A stretch of DNA of 64,000 nucleotides, taken from NCBI GenBank assembly GCA_023213315.1, contig JAKCPI010015395.1, forward strand, positions 1 through 64,000. Direction: 5' to 3'. The notes under the pieces were generated by a model. That model had not been told where the DNA came from, made no database searches, and was given only the letters and a program-made list of their open reading frames with translations. The DNA is from Euborellia annulipes. Lineage: Eukaryota; Arthropoda; Insecta; Dermaptera; Anisolabididae. Both the position numbers and the translations under genes were made by a program. Shown here one piece after another: positions 21,109-32,984 of the stretch (within the stretch, counting starts at the first letter, position 1; each line of letters starts with the position of its first letter).

Positions 21109-21512
21109 CAAGGGCAAATACAAGGGGGAAAGCGGGCAATTACCCTTCCCCCCCCCCCCGAGATTCGAGAAAAAAAAATTTTTGATATTAAAATTTTTTT
21201 TTTTAAACATTCACACTTTTTTTCTCACTCACACTCACACACACATTCACATAGTCTTTTCGGCAACTCAGGCCATTTAAGACTTTAGACGATAACCGTT
21301 GTAATTAATATAAATATTGTGGGTTCAGGCTTTTCTCATATAAAATTTTAAAAATTAATACTTACAAATTTGATTTGTAAATATATTATGGTAAACAAAA
21401 ACGGAATGCACTTTTAAATTACCGAAAGTAAGAAAAAAATTGTGTGCTGAGCGACCAGTTACACCAGATTACTCTCCCCCCCCCCCGAGAAACTCATCTG
21501 GACCCGCTCTTG
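21109..21512. mobile_element. hAT-like MITE with CAAGGGC / GCTCTTG ends
   Basis: Ends CAAGGGCAAATACAAGG and CTGGACCCGCTCTTG, duplication ATCACGGA (21101-21108 and 21513-21520). G/C runs lie inside both ends. Near the right end it carries a diverged THR-type hairpin strand (TGTGTGCTGAGCGACC...ACACCAGATTA). Sister copy: 33551-33794. Confidence 0.8.
21193..21333 (-). mobile_element. SINE-A tail fragment
   Basis: T run, CACTCACACTCACACAC region, TCTTTTCGGCAACTCAGGCC and GATAACCGTTG. The tRNA head is absent (5' truncation). It is the innermost insertion of the nest. Confidence 0.75.
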
Positions 21513-24020
21513 ATCACGGACATAAATATAGGGTGCCCAGACGTTCTCTTTTTGATCTAAAAATATGTGTCGGGTATCTTTTCTCAAATTTGGTATTTTG
21601 TTTTTCATTTTTCTGCCTCAGTATGTTAGGATCGGGCAAATGGGGCAGTGCGGGATTTAAAAGCCGCCTCCCCCCCCCCCCACCCCCCCCGCTTAAGGCT
21701 GATATTGAAATTTTTTCTATTATATAATATCTCTGAGTTCAAATTTTGTATAAATTATAATTTTTTAATAATAAAGAAAATTCTTAAAAGATTTCATTTT
21801 TTTTGCAATGAGTTAATTACTAACGTTATTTATATTTGTTTTATTCTTTTTTAAATCGATTATTTTCTTAGAAAACTCTATTTTATAATTAGGAAAATAA
21901 ACTGTAAGCTAAATACATATATTAATATACATAAACTCAAAATTAAAAGTGATTTTAAGATTCTTATCCATATAACCCTAAACTTTGCATTCTCAATATA
22001 ATAAAATTAATGGAGATTTTTAACATATGATGAGTAATATTTATAAATTGAAACCTCTAAAATAATGTTCTAAAAGATTTCATGATACTTTGAACGGGTA
22101 TCGTTATAAAAGTTAAATGAAATATTTTTTAATCCCATAGAGATGCATTGAAAATTTGAATTGGCGCTAAAATCAGGAAGAAAGATGGCGCGACCAATAG
22201 AAAAAAAAGTTCCCGTATGGCCAGACTCTGATATACAGGGACTCTAATCTTTAGCATTTCAATACGCTACCTGGTGGCGTAAATGGGAACTAGTGATTGT
22301 AGGATAAACCTTCATATGTTTAACGTGATATAAGGGACAAGAACATTTAAACATCTGATATAATTTTATTATTTTAAAAAAAAGTTAAAACACACGAGTA
22401 AATATTATTGTTAGATTAATAAATAATACATACATACACTAATATAATATACAGTATATTCACAAATATGGAATTTTCTTCTCATAAAAATAAAAGCAAT
22501 GCGTAATCTACTTTGGGTTTACGGGTGTAAAAGTCATGCATCTAAGCATTAAACAGTTCGATTTCATTCTTTACCAAAAAAAATGACAGTGTAGTGAAAA
22601 TTATAAATAATTTTAATGTAGAAGAATCAATCTATTTAGAAGCTTTATTTTTGATTTTTGCCCCTGTTTTTCTCCAAAACAATTCACGTGATATTTTTTA
22701 AATCATCTAAATTATTTCTGTAAGTACAAAAAAAAAAAAATATTAATTTTTTAGTAATTTATATAATGTAATTATCTTGTATTTATTATTACAATAAAAT
22801 ATTGATCATTTATTTCATGAGGTTCTTCTCGTAAACTTGTTGTATGTAAATAGAAAGCAAGAATTTGGTCTGTAATTGAAACTGTCATGAGCTGTCATTA
22901 CTATTATTATCTTTAAAACATGACCAGGATCAATAATATTGTCTCCACCAATAAAATTTCTATTAGTAAGTGTAGCAGAAGCAAGCCCACAAATTTCCTG
23001 TATCCTCACACGATTTTTTATTTTTAATTAAATTTTTTGTCTCATAAAACACGAGTACTTGCGTATCAGCTCAGCCATTCTATCCTACAATGGCTAGTTC
23101 AGTTTTTGCCACCAGGTGAAGCCACGCCTCTCCCATAGATCCCAATACCCTTCAATATTTTCATATTTTATCGAAAGGGGTTGAAATTACCTCTTGACAA
23201 AGTTGAAAAAAAAATTATGATGTGTGAAATATAAAATAAGACTTATGCCAAAAAACCAAAAAAAAATATGCGTTTTACAAAAATGACATTTATTTTTACA
23301 AAAAACATACATGGGGTGAACTACCCCTTACTGAAGGGAGCAAAAAAAATATTTTTTTTTTTTGATAATTACAAGCAATAAGTCTTTATATACATTTTAA
23401 TGGATTGCTGATTACAAAGATGACTTATTTTCTCTTCCCTCAACATTGGGGGGGGAGGGGGCTCGAGCCCCTTGGGCCCCTTGGAGTCGGCTTCTATGTC
23501 TCTGTCATTATACTTAAATAAAAATTATTTGCTAAAAAATAAATATCATTACTATAATATAAAGCTCTAGCCACTAACTTCTGTTTTATATTCCTGTTTA
23601 CCACTCTCTCTCTCTCTGATTGGCCAGAGACAAAGAAAGTGGAGTCAGTGAAGGAAATTTAAAACTTTAAAATTTTGCGCCGAAGTCGAGCAATTGCAAA
23701 ATTTCCAAATAGTGAGCAAGAATAAATTTGATGCATTTGCTCGCTGAAGGCATGTAAGGGGGTCCAGGGGGGCTTTACCACTTGTATACAAAAATAATAT
23801 AGTTATTTCATTAATATTAATAAGAATATGAACAAGAAAAGATAAAATTTTCAAATATTAGATATTCCCTTTTAATAGATTATTTTTTCAAAAGAATACA
23901 AAATCTGAGCCCCCACCATAAAATTTTATGGTCATTCTAATAATAGCCTGGTTTTATTTTGTCCATCAGCCCTTTGTCACGTTTCAATATTTTCTCTAAA
24001 GCAGAGAGAAATTCATGTGG

Positions 24021-24415
24021 TTTGACCAGGGAGGTAGGGAGGGACTATAAGCTGCGAACATAGGCGAGGTAAGTGTCGACCGAAGTGGGAGGGTGAAGAA
24101 GCTTATCGGCCATCTTGGATTGGGCAAAACATTAGAACCTTGCATTAGAATCTGTGTATAAAGTATTCAAAATAACAAGCGAATAACTATTGAATAAATA
24201 ATTAATAATATCAACTATTTATCATATAATATATAAGGTATGTTTTTATGATTATTTTGCCCTTATTTATCTTATATCGAAGTTAAATAATTAATATATT
24301 TTTAAATTTATTGACAACTCTTTTTGAGGTTAAAACTTTTTATTTTTTCTATTTTTTTTTTTTTTTTACTATCAAATAGGTAGTTTTTTAACATTATTTA
24401 TTTCTATTGATTTTT
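24021..24415. other. Unassigned sequence
   Basis: Starts where Transib copy 2 breaks off. AAGAAGCTTATCGGCCATCTTGG is the only distinctive phrase; the rest is A/T-rich with a T run at about 24350-24367. Confidence 0.4.
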
Positions 24416-25095
24416 ACTTTCTCTTACCTATGTATATATGTAATATATATATAGAGAGAAAGTATTGGTTTCATGTCAAAAATTCGATGTCGAGATTTTG
24501 ATGGATCTTCACGTTTTGAGGTCCCCTGAATCCAAAAAAGTGATTTTCGCGACATGGTCTGTCTGTCTGTGTGTCTGTGTGTCTGTGTGTGTGTCTGTGT
24601 GTGTTCAATTTTAAGCATGAAGGAATTGAGCTAGGAGGATGAAATTTTATATTTAAGTTAAATACCTCCCGGGACCGGAAAAATAAGCTTTTAATCAAAA
24701 TCGGCCAAAGAGTACTAGTACTTTACTGATGTACTTTTTCAGTTTTTTTCGATTTTCTCAAAATTCGCTCTAACGATTTTGATTAAAATTCAAAAATCAA
24801 TTATTTTTTAGATGCTCTTTCAAATGTATATTCTCGTTTTGCCCTCAAAATTGTTTGAAGCACACTTTACTCTTGTATTTCATAGGAAAGATAGGAGAAA
24901 TGGTTGCCATGGTAACAAAATATAAATATTTTCCCATACTTATAAATTTTACATCTGAATTCATATGTTCCCTACTGCCGGGAACTAAATACATGTCGAC
25001 ACAAAAAATCTGGTGTGACAAGCACAGAACACAACTTTCGATTACCGAAGGTAAGAGAAAGTTGTGTGCTGTGCGACAGTCACACCAGATTTTTT
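24416..25095 (+). repeat. THR copy 6
   Basis: Both terminal hairpins intact (ACTTTCTCTTACC ... ACACCAGATTTTTT). Very close to copies 1, 8 and 14. Ends in a T-rich target. Confidence 0.88.
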
Positions 25096-25613
25096 CTCAT
25101 ATAAAGGATTTTTTTTTTTTTTTTTTTTAAAGGAAGAATCATGGTTAAATTCTCGGCTTATGTTTGTTCCAAAAAACAGTACCGATCCACAATACAAAAG
25201 CAAAAGGCAAAAATTAGAAGGGACTACAAAGAAGATAACTTTTCACTCGTAAGTGATGATTATACATGAAGTGATACATTATATGGGAATTACATAATAC
25301 GCCTAATATGTGCTAAACTTATTTTTGGGTAACTTTGTTAAATAAATACTCACATGGGAAGACAGAAAAAATTTTGAAATTCCATTCTTTTCATTAAGAA
25401 GAATTAAGACAATTTTTTCTTGTGTAAAATAAAAGCAAATTAAAAAACATTTTTATAAGATTTTTAATTGACGATCTATTTTTCCCATTATCCCAAACAT
25501 TTCTGGCGGCATGTAGGTTTGCTGATAAGTGTGAGGAATTATTAAAGAAAAAATATATAGAAATTTTTTAAAAGCAATTAAACGACTGTCTTCTACTTCT
25601 ACTGGAATAGAAA
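25096..25613. other. Unassigned A/T-rich sequence
   Basis: Poly-T at 25108-25128, then about 480 bases without a recognised repeat or credible ORF. Confidence 0.4.
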
Positions 25614-25626
25614 TTTTATTAATTTA

Positions 25627-25836
25627 AGGTATTGGATATGGAGAAAATATACACCAGCGAGTTGCTTTCCACAATTAAAATAATTTATTCTGCAAATATT
25701 TCGGAATGCCTACGCGACGAAATATTTGCAGAATAAATTATTTTAATTGTGGAAAGCAACTCGCTTTGAAGACGGTGTATATTTTCTCCATTTCCAATAC
25801 CTCAACGATCTGTCCCAGCAAAATTTTAACTTCTAC
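25627..25836. mobile_element. Short Penelope-like inverted insertion
   Basis: Arms 25630-25704 and 25718-25803 are complementary (GCAAATATTTCG against CGAAATATTTGC at the centre), with a tail of about 33 bases on the right. Flanked by TTTTATTAATTTA at 25614-25626 and 25837-25849. Each arm begins at CGAAATATTTGCAG. This looks like the GAAA / palindrome / stem I part of a hammerhead cut off inside stem II. Confidence 0.55.
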
Positions 25837-25932
25837 TTTTATTAATTTATTTAATTACAGAAACTTCGAGGACGTTTGTTTCGCTTCATCGGTATGATAC
25901 AATACAAAAATTTAGATGAATATATTAATAAT

Positions 25933-26100
25933 TAACGATTATCGTCAAAGGCTTAAATGGCCTAATTTGCCGAAAAGAATGTGTAAATGTGTGTGTGAGT
26001 GTAAATGTGAGTGTTTAAAAAAAATAAAAAAAATCTGGTGTGAAAAGCACAGCCAAAGTTAAGAGAAATTTGTGGGACCATCATAACAAATTTTTTTTTC
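25933..26100 (+). repeat. SINE-A tail followed by a diverged THR hairpin
   Basis: 25933-26028 matches the SINE-A 3' region (TGCCGAAAAGAATGTG, GTGTGTGAGTG). 26030-26095 (AAATCTGGTGTGAAAAGCAC ... CATAACAAATTTT) is a weakened THR hairpin, like the one at 56297-56365. Confidence 0.55.
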
Positions 26101-26159
26101 TACGAGTCTTTAAAATTCTTTTTAATCTGTCCGAAGATATAATTTTAATTTATTATTTT

Positions 26160-26520
26160 AATTTCTTAGAAACGAGGAGGTGGGGAGGCGCCTTGGTCAA
26201 GCGCAACAACCAGAGAGGCGGGGGGGGGGGCAGCAGGCAGGCTCCGCCCCTCCGTTGCGCCGATTAAGAGTCGATTTAATTACACAGAGAAAAGAAATAA
26301 AACTTCGAATCTTCAAATGTCTCTAACTCGCAAACCGCTTATTCAATTTGCATCGGATTTTTTGTAATGAGTTTAGAATTTCCTAGGGATTATTTAGATA
26401 AAGCTAAATATTTAATATTTAAAGATTTATTTTTTTCATTATATCTCACCATCCGATTAGCCAATCAGATGAGAGGAAAAAGGATCATTGATCTATATTC
26501 ACTGTATTTTTGCCTACGTG
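26160..26520. repeat. Interspersed repeat R2
   Basis: Matches 39205-39545 (CGCATCGGATTTTTTGTAATG, GAGTTTAGAATTTCCTAG). G/C-rich at 26170-26265, A/T-rich after. No coding content. Confidence 0.55.
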
Positions 26521-28050
26521 TATATAAAATTTCTAGCCTTCTAGCTCCAATGGTTTCGTTAAATTAGTGCTCTAAAGGTTTAGACCCGCTCAACGACTGT
26601 GTTCAGGGTCCATGCAGAGTCAATTTTTCTCAAAGGTCTCGCTCTAAAAAAAAAAAAAAAAAATTCATATCATATTGGAAGAATTGGATGAAATTTTATG
26701 TCCTCTTTTTACGTAAAATTCAGCTTTCAATTTATGAGACTTGTTAATTATATTTTACTAGCTCGTTGTTTATAAACAACCCACAACATGTATACAAAAT
26801 TTGGTGTGACAAGCCCAGCAGATTTTTTTTGTCGACATGTATTTAGTTTCCGACAGTACGGCACATTCGATTTTCCAGATGTAAAATTTATAAGTATGGA
26901 AAAATATTTATATTTTGTTACCATAGCAACCATTTCTCCTAACTTTCCAATGAAGTACAAGAGTAAAGTGTGCTTCAAACAATTCTGAGGGCAAAATGAA
27001 AATATACATTTTAAAGAGCATCTAAAAAATAAATGATTTTTGAATTTTAATCAAAATCGTTAGAGAGAACTTTGAGAAAATCGAAAAAAAACTGAAAAAG
27101 TACATGTATATAGAGGTAAGGGAAAGTAAAAATTTTAAGATCCCTTAATTTAGCAACATTATAAGATTTGATTTTAGAATTAAATTTTATAAAATTTGAG
27201 TATTAACAGATGAAATCAATCAATTTGACAATTATTTCAACTAATGGGAAGAGGATCAAATTTTTTTTCCAATTCGATCGGCGCCCAGAGCCCAGCCAGG
27301 GAGACTCGCGTAACTCTTGTCTAAGCCTTTCGTCTCGAGCGAGATCGCTTTTCAAAAAATCGCTAAATCTCTCTTATTTATTCACCGATTTGAGGCAAAA
27401 TGCAAAACTGGTCTCTTGAATCAATTATAAAGCCATAGGAATTTTTCTATTTAGTTAGGCCCACATAAAATGAGGGTTTATTGATGACACTCACGACTTC
27501 TAATGTCAACTCCCGCCAATATTTTTTAATTTATTGTTTTTTAAATTAAATAAACACATTTAGGGCTTGATATCGATTGAATAAATTAAAATATAAAATA
27601 TTCCAACTAAAACAATCCATTTTTGGCCAAGGAATGTCCTAAAAATAATAAAAAATCGTTTTTAATTTATTTTGACAGATGAATTTTTTTCTTTTCAAAA
27701 TAATAAAAAAAACTATTCAATATATCGAAATAGTGAATAGTACATTAGAATCAGCTCTAAATCCTGAATCTAACACATTTATGTCAATTACTAGTTTGCT
27801 CTATTTAATAAGAGAGAGTCACATCTATGTTTGCTTGAATTTTCGTAAATTTGCTAAAAACTAAAAAAGATATAAAATTGGTGTTTATTGATTCGTTATC
27901 TGCATTAAATACAAAATTTATACGATATCTTAAATATCTTCTACCTTTTATGTTTAATGATATTAAGCCTTCTCAAATTTTGTATCGTTTTTTGAGTATA
28001 ACTCGAAAAATAATTGAGATACAAAAATAACAAAAGTAGATTCTTAATCA
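26521..28050 (-). repeat. R1 repeat, inverted copy interrupted by a THR
   Basis: Collinear in reverse with 15395-15790 and 18430-19290. It lacks the SINE/Transib insertion but carries THR copy 7 at 26802-27130. It therefore serves as the empty-site reference for 15796-18428. Confidence 0.65.
26802..27130 (-). repeat. THR copy 7, internally deleted
   Basis: The right-end hairpin is shortened (TTGGTGTGACAAGCCCAGCAGA) and the body continues to ACTGAAAAAGTACAT. It then jumps straight to TATATAGAGGTAAGGGAAAGT. The microsatellite and left half are gone. Confidence 0.75.
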
Positions 28051-28410
28051 GTGGCGTAGTGAGCTTAACTCGCGCCCGGGGCACAACACACCCCCGCATT
28101 CGAAAACCATAACATTATACAGGGGCGTATATAGAACTCAAAAATTTTCTTGCCTGCGGAAAATTTTTTGCCCTGCTGTTAAAATCATTTTACATAAGTG
28201 GGCTAAGTTTTGCGGAATTTTCCCCCTTCCTGCGGAAAAATTTTATTTTTTTTGCGGAACCAAATTTTTCCGTCACGCGGAAAATTTTTTTAATTTTTTC
28301 CCGGACATTAAAATTATTTTTTGTTTTGCGAATTTGTTTGGCGCCCCTTTGTGAGTAGCGCCCGGGGCATGATGACCCCCCTTGCCCCCCCCCCTCGCTA
28401 CGCCACTGGA
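28051..28410. mobile_element. MITE with perfect CAGTGGCGTAGTGAG / CTCGCTACGCCACTG ends
   Basis: Same family as 14911-15189. About 200 bases at 28119-28325 are inserted, starting ACAGGGGCGTATATAG. These are rich in TGCGGAAAA(T)TTTT units, like the interiors at 16985-17040 and 63560-63640. Confidence 0.65.
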
Positions 28411-28503
28411 CCAGCCCGCCATTCACGTTTTTCAATTCTCAAACATTAGAGCAAAAAGAAGAGAGGGCAGATTAAATCAAGATGACAAACAAACAACTAT
28501 AAT

Positions 28504-28754
28504 GCCCTTGGTCTATGGGTTAGCGTGCTGGCCTTTTAAGCCAAGGGTCGCGGGTTCAGACCCCAGGCAGTCTGATGATTTTGGTATCCAAATGGCTTAA
28601 ATAAGAATGCCTGGACCTCAAATAGATATATTCAATATATACTGCTATCGTCAAAGTCTTATATGGCCTGAGTTTCAGAAAAAACTGCGAGAATGGGTGC
28701 GAGAGTGTGAATGGGAAAAAAAGGTGTGCTTTTTTTATTAAAAAAAAAGAAAAG
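28504..28754 (+). mobile_element. SINE-A copy, full length
   Basis: Head GGTCTATGGGTTAGCGTGC, B box GGGTTCAGACCCC, body hairpin, tail of T/A. Flanked by AACAACTATAAT at 28492-28503 and 28755-28766 (12 bp). Confidence 0.88.
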
Positions 28755-28766
28755 AACAACTATAAT

Positions 28767-29230
28767 TATTAAATCTCCCGCAAGTATTATTCTATCAAAA
28801 TAAAATTATGATTGGTTGTATATTAATAATTATGATAGGTCGAGAGATGAGAGGGGGAAGAGATACCAGTCCCGAAAGGGACTGATTTTTGGGAGGTAGA
28901 GGTGAAGGGCCTCTCACTCCCAAAATTGGAACCGGGTTGTTGGCTCTCGAGCTAGATACCGGTACTTGGGGTTGGTGCGTGCCTCCGTGCACGATGCACC
29001 AGGGGAAAATAAACGGGGAATGTTTTTTTTTTTTTGTAGGCTATTGAGGGTTTTTATGCCATAATTTAGGCTTTTCCCTCAAATAATAAAAAATAAAAAT
29101 AAATAAATAAATAAAAATAATAATTATGATATAATAATTTTAAATTATAATTGATTAATATTTATTAAGTAAAAATTGCGATATTTAATTAAATGCTTTT
29201 ATTTAACTTACTCTTTCAAGGTCACCAACT
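28767..29230. other. Unassigned sequence
   Basis: A G/C-richer patch at about 28850-29000 (AGTCCCGAAAGGGACT palindrome at 28868-28883), then A/T-rich DNA. No gene seen. Confidence 0.4.
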
Positions 29231-29718
29231 TTGAGTCTTTGTTAAGGAGACTTCCCGATGAGCTAGAGGTGTGAAATTTGATATTTAAGAGTCATTTTTG
29301 ATGACACAAATTGTGAGTTGGGTTTTACCAAAATGGACCAAACTAATGTGGTACTTTATTTGAAACCCTTCGTGAATTAATGTAATTTCAAAAGACTTCC
29401 CGATGGGCTAGAGGTGTGAAATGTAATACTTAGGGAGTCATTTTTGATGACGCCACTATATGAGTGGTTTTTGATCAAAATAGACCAAACTAATGTGGTA
29501 CTTTATTTGAAACCCTTCGCGAATTAATGTAATTTCAAAAGACTTCCCGATGGGCTAGAGGTGTGAAATGTAATACTTAAGGGTCATTTTTGATGACGCC
29601 ACTATATGGTGGTTTTTGATCAAAATAGACCAAACTAATGTGGTACTTTATTTGAAGCCTCACGCAAATAAGGCCCTATTAACTATAGTTTTGAATTTTG
29701 ATATTTACGAGTCATTTT
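29231..29718 (+). repeat. Minisatellite, unit about 146 bases, three copies
   Basis: CTTCCCGATG starts recur at about 29251, 29396 and 29543. Each is followed by GCTAGAGGTGTGAAAT and CAAACTAATGTGGTACTTTA. The array resumes in part after THR copy 8, at about 30390-30470. Confidence 0.8.
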
Positions 29719-30390
29719 ACTTTCTCTTACCTATGTATATATGTAATATATATATAGAGAGAAAGTATTGGATTCATGTCAAAAATTCGATGTCGAGATT
29801 TTGAGTGGATCTTCACGTTTTTGAGGTCCCCTGAATCCAAAAAAGTGGTTTTCGCGACATAGGTCTGTCTGTGTGTGTGTCTGTGTGTGTGTGTGTGTGT
29901 TCAATTTTAAGCATGAAGCAATTGAGCTAGGAGGGTTGAAATTTTATATTTAAGTTAAATACCTCCCGGGACCGGAAAAATAAGCTTTTAATCAAAATCG
30001 GCCAAAGATTACTAGTACTTTACTGATGTACTTTTTCAGTTTTTTTCGATTTTCTCCAAAATTTGCTCTAACGATTTTGATTAAAAATTCAAAAATCAAT
30101 TATTTTTTAGATGCTCTTTCAAATGTATATTCTCGTTTTGCCCTCAAAATTGTTTGAAGACCACTTTACTCTTGTACTCCATAGAAAAGATAGGAGAAAT
30201 GGTTGCCATGGTAACAAAATATAAATATTTTCCCATGTTTATAAATTTGACATCTGAATTCAAATATTCCCTACTGCCGGGAACTAAATACATGTCGACA
30301 CAAAAAATCTGGTGTGACAAGCACAGTACACAACTTTCGATTACCGAAGGTAAGAGAAAGTTGTGTGCATGCGCCAGTCACCCAGATTTT
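29719..30390 (+). repeat. THR copy 8, inserted in the minisatellite
   Basis: Full length; the terminal hairpin has small losses (TTGTGTGCATGCGCC, CACCCAGATTTT). The minisatellite phrase GAGTCATTTTTGATGAC is split within its T run. This gives an empty-site comparison and suggests a T-rich target. Confidence 0.85.
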
Positions 30391-30494
30391 ATGATAATGA
30401 ATAATTTTTCAATTGAACCAAATCAATACAGGCCAAACTAATGTGGTACTTTATCATATTGATGATTTTTGATAAGACTAAAAGACTAAAAAGC

Positions 30495-32580
30495 TTAAAA
30501 TAAAAATAAAATAAAAAAAAAAAAGATTTTAAAAAAATGCTTTATTTAAATTGAACTAAAAAGAGAGAAATAAGAAAGAAATAATTTAATTGTTCTTGTT
30601 AAATTTTTTAATATTTATGACTTAAAATAAAAGCGTGGGGCGCGAGCCTCGGAATCACTTCGAAGCGCCCCACGCTTTTATTTTAAGTCAAATATTAAAA
30701 AATTTTAACAAGATCAATTAAATTATTTCTTTAGACCAGGCGCTGGAGGTAGTTGAGTATGCAAAATCTGAGGACCGAATTCTGACAATGGATTTGGGCT
30801 AAGAATAGCTCCCAGAATAAGGATCCGGATCTTGCCGGGCCAATTTTTGGTCCAATTTTTTTTTACCCCCACCCCTCTAATCTCCATAGGAAATCAATGG
30901 AATGCATGCTAAGATGATGTGAAGATTTGCAATTATGGTCAAATTCGAGTACTTAAAACCTCAAACAATGAAAAAACTGTCTTGTCAGGAACTGAGGGGA
31001 TCCTGTATAGTCCCCTGAGAAGTACTATCTTGCTACCAGTTGTGGTGGTCCCCTCTAACCCCTTCATCTCTTTTCTCTCTCTCTGTTATAAATATAAATA
31101 TAGGGCCTAAACACCACGCCAAATTGTGGGGACCGGCATTTATGTTCATAGTCTACTACCTGGTACCCCAATCAATGAAAAATACTATCTTGCCGCCAGC
31201 TGCGGTGGTCCCCTTTAACCCTTTCACCTCTTTTCTCTCCCTTTATTATAAGTTTAAATGTACTGCCTTAAAACTATGCCAAATTGTGGGGACCGGCAAT
31301 TATGCTCATAATCCACTACCTGGTACCCCAATCAATGAAAAATACTATCTTGCCGCCAGCTGCGGTGGTCCCCTTTAACCCTTTCACCTCTTTTCTCTCC
31401 GTTTATTATAAGTTTAAATGTACTATCTTAAAACCACGGCAAATTGTGGGGACCGGCAATTATGCTCATAATCCACTACCTGGTACCCCAATCAATGAAA
31501 AATACTATCTTGCCGCCAGCTGCGGTGGTCCCCTTTAACCCTTTCACCTCTTTTCTCTCCGTTTATTATAAGTTTAAATGTACTATCTTAAAACCACGGC
31601 AAATTGTGGGGACCAGCAATTATGCTCATAATCTACTACCTGGTGTATTTATAATAAAGGGAGAGAAAAGAGGTGAAGGGGTTAGAGAGGACCACCACAA
31701 CTGCTGGCAAGATAGTATTTTTCATTGATCGGGGCACTAGGTAGTAGATTATGAGCATAACTGCCAGTCCCCATAATTTGGCGTGGTGTTTAGGCCCTAT
31801 ATTTATATTTATAATAGAGGGAGAGAAAAGAGGTGAAAGGGTTAGAGGGGACCACCGCAGCTGGCGGCAAGATAGTATTTTTCATTGATTGGGGTACCAG
31901 GTAGTGGATTATGAGCATAATTGCCGGTCCCCACAATTTGCCATAGTTTTAAGGCAGTACATTTAAACTTATAATAAAGGGAGAGAAAAGAGGTGAAAGG
32001 GTTAAAGTGGACCACCGCAGCTGGCGGCAAGATAGTATTTTTCATTGATTGGGGTACCAGGTAGTAGACTATGAACATAATTGCCGGTCCCCACAATTTG
32101 GCGTGGTGTTTAGGCCCTATATTTATATTTATAACAGAGAGAGAGAAAAGAGATGAAGGGGTTAGAGGGGACCACCACAACTGGTAGCAAGATAGTACTT
32201 CTCAGGGGACTATACAGGATCCCCTCAGTTCCTGACAAGACAGTTTTTTCATTGTTTGAGGTTTTAAGTACTCGAATTTGACCATAATTGCAAATCTTCA
32301 CATCATCTTAGCATGCACTCCATTGATTTCCTATGGAAATAAGAGGGGTGGGGGGTAAAAAAAAAATTGGACCAAAAATTGGCCCGGCAAGATCCGGATC
32401 CTTATTCTGGGAGCTATTCTTAGCCCAAATCCATTGTCAGAATTCGGTCCTCAGATTTTGCATACTCAACTACCTCCAGCGCCCGCTCTATTTCTTATTT
32501 CTCTCTTTTTAGTTCAATTTAAATATAAGCATTTTTTTTTAACCTTTTTTTTATTTTATTTTTATTATTTAATTTTTAAT
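30495..32580. mobile_element. 2-kb foldback element with 160-bp tandem repeats in both arms
   Basis: The arms are inverted copies: 30738-31640 against 31650-32486, with outer A/T-rich parts pairing from about 30495 and to about 32580. The left arm has GCCAAATTGTGGGG at 31119, 31279, 31439 and 31599, an exact 160-base period. The right arm has about three inverted units with the same period. Outer unique arms share GGATCCGGATCTTGCCGGGC type sequence. The repeated ORFs (31040-31538 and 31842-32180) follow from the repeats and are not genes. Structure resembles Drosophila FB/Galileo-type foldbacks; class unknown. Confidence 0.8.
30583..30735. mobile_element. Hairpin insertion in the left foldback arm
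   Basis: AAAGAAATAATTTAATTG through GACTTAAAATAAAAGCGTGG, a loop of about 30 bases (GCGCGAGCCTCGG...CTTCGAAGCGC), then the complement back to CAATTAAATTATTTCTTT. It is absent from the right arm, which proves an insertion. Almost the whole element is one stem of about 65 base pairs. Confidence 0.7.
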
Positions 32581-32971
32581 TTTCGATTGAAATTTGTGTT
32601 TGGGAAGATTCTAGAAATCGAATTTTTGAAATTAAATCAAGATAAAATTTGATGATAATTGTTTTATGAGGAGAGAGAGGACAAATGGACTTTTTTTTAT
32701 AAAGATAAAATAAAAATGTTATATTGGCAGGAGGAGGAGGAGGCAACTGGGTTAACCCTTATTACTTTTTTTTCTATTTCTTTTTTACCCAGACACACAC
32801 ACACATGTAAAATGAAATTGCTAACCCTATAGAGGTATACCTTATTCAATTTGGAAGATTGATTGCTGGCCTATATTGTCAAAATAAGTTGAGTGTCCGC
32901 CTGTAGGTCTGTCTGTTGAAAAATTCTCGGGTCCCCCAATTCTCAAAAACATCCACAAGTTCTGTCTCGCC
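32581..32971. other. Unassigned A/T-rich sequence
   Basis: Contains short GGAGGAGGAGGAGG and ACACACACACA runs near 32730-32800. Nothing else recognised. Confidence 0.4.
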
Positions 32972-32984
32972 TTATGAAAGAATT

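Larger units (their letters stand above)
20652..22246. mobile_element. hAT-like element with TAGAGTCCCTG ends
   Basis: Perfect inverted ends of at least 32 bases beginning TAGAGTCCCTGTATATCAGA. The duplication ATCTTTAG lies at 20644-20651 and 22247-22254. GCCATCTTTCTTCC recurs just inside both ends. The interior is A/T-rich and non-coding. Confidence 0.88.
20639..23145. mobile_element. TA-flanked DNA transposon inside Transib copy 2
   Basis: The uninterrupted reference (16110-16125) reads TTCTTCTATACCC. Here TA is duplicated (20637-20638 and 23146-23147) around TTGGGATCT ... AGATCCCAA. Inverted similarity continues patchily for about 65 bases (ACCTGGTGGC, GAACTAG, ATTGTAGGATA). No transposase ORF found. 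Confidence 0.75.
20541..24020. mobile_element. Transib-like element, copy 2, interrupted and truncated
   Basis: Left end and about 98 bases at 20541-20638, then the interior from 23148 to about 24020. Both parts match 16024-17830 closely. The right end is lost after about 24020. Between the halves lies a TA-flanked element. One of the three internal direct repeats is missing relative to copy 1. Confidence 0.75.

Noticed and set aside
31040..32180. Repeated 84-112-codon ORFs in the foldback arms
   Set aside because: They follow the 160-bp tandem repeats on both strands, with no protein-like features.
30738..32486. CRISPR-like regular repeats
   Set aside because: Units are 160 bases, contiguous, and mirrored in a foldback. 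There are no spacers, and this is an animal genome.
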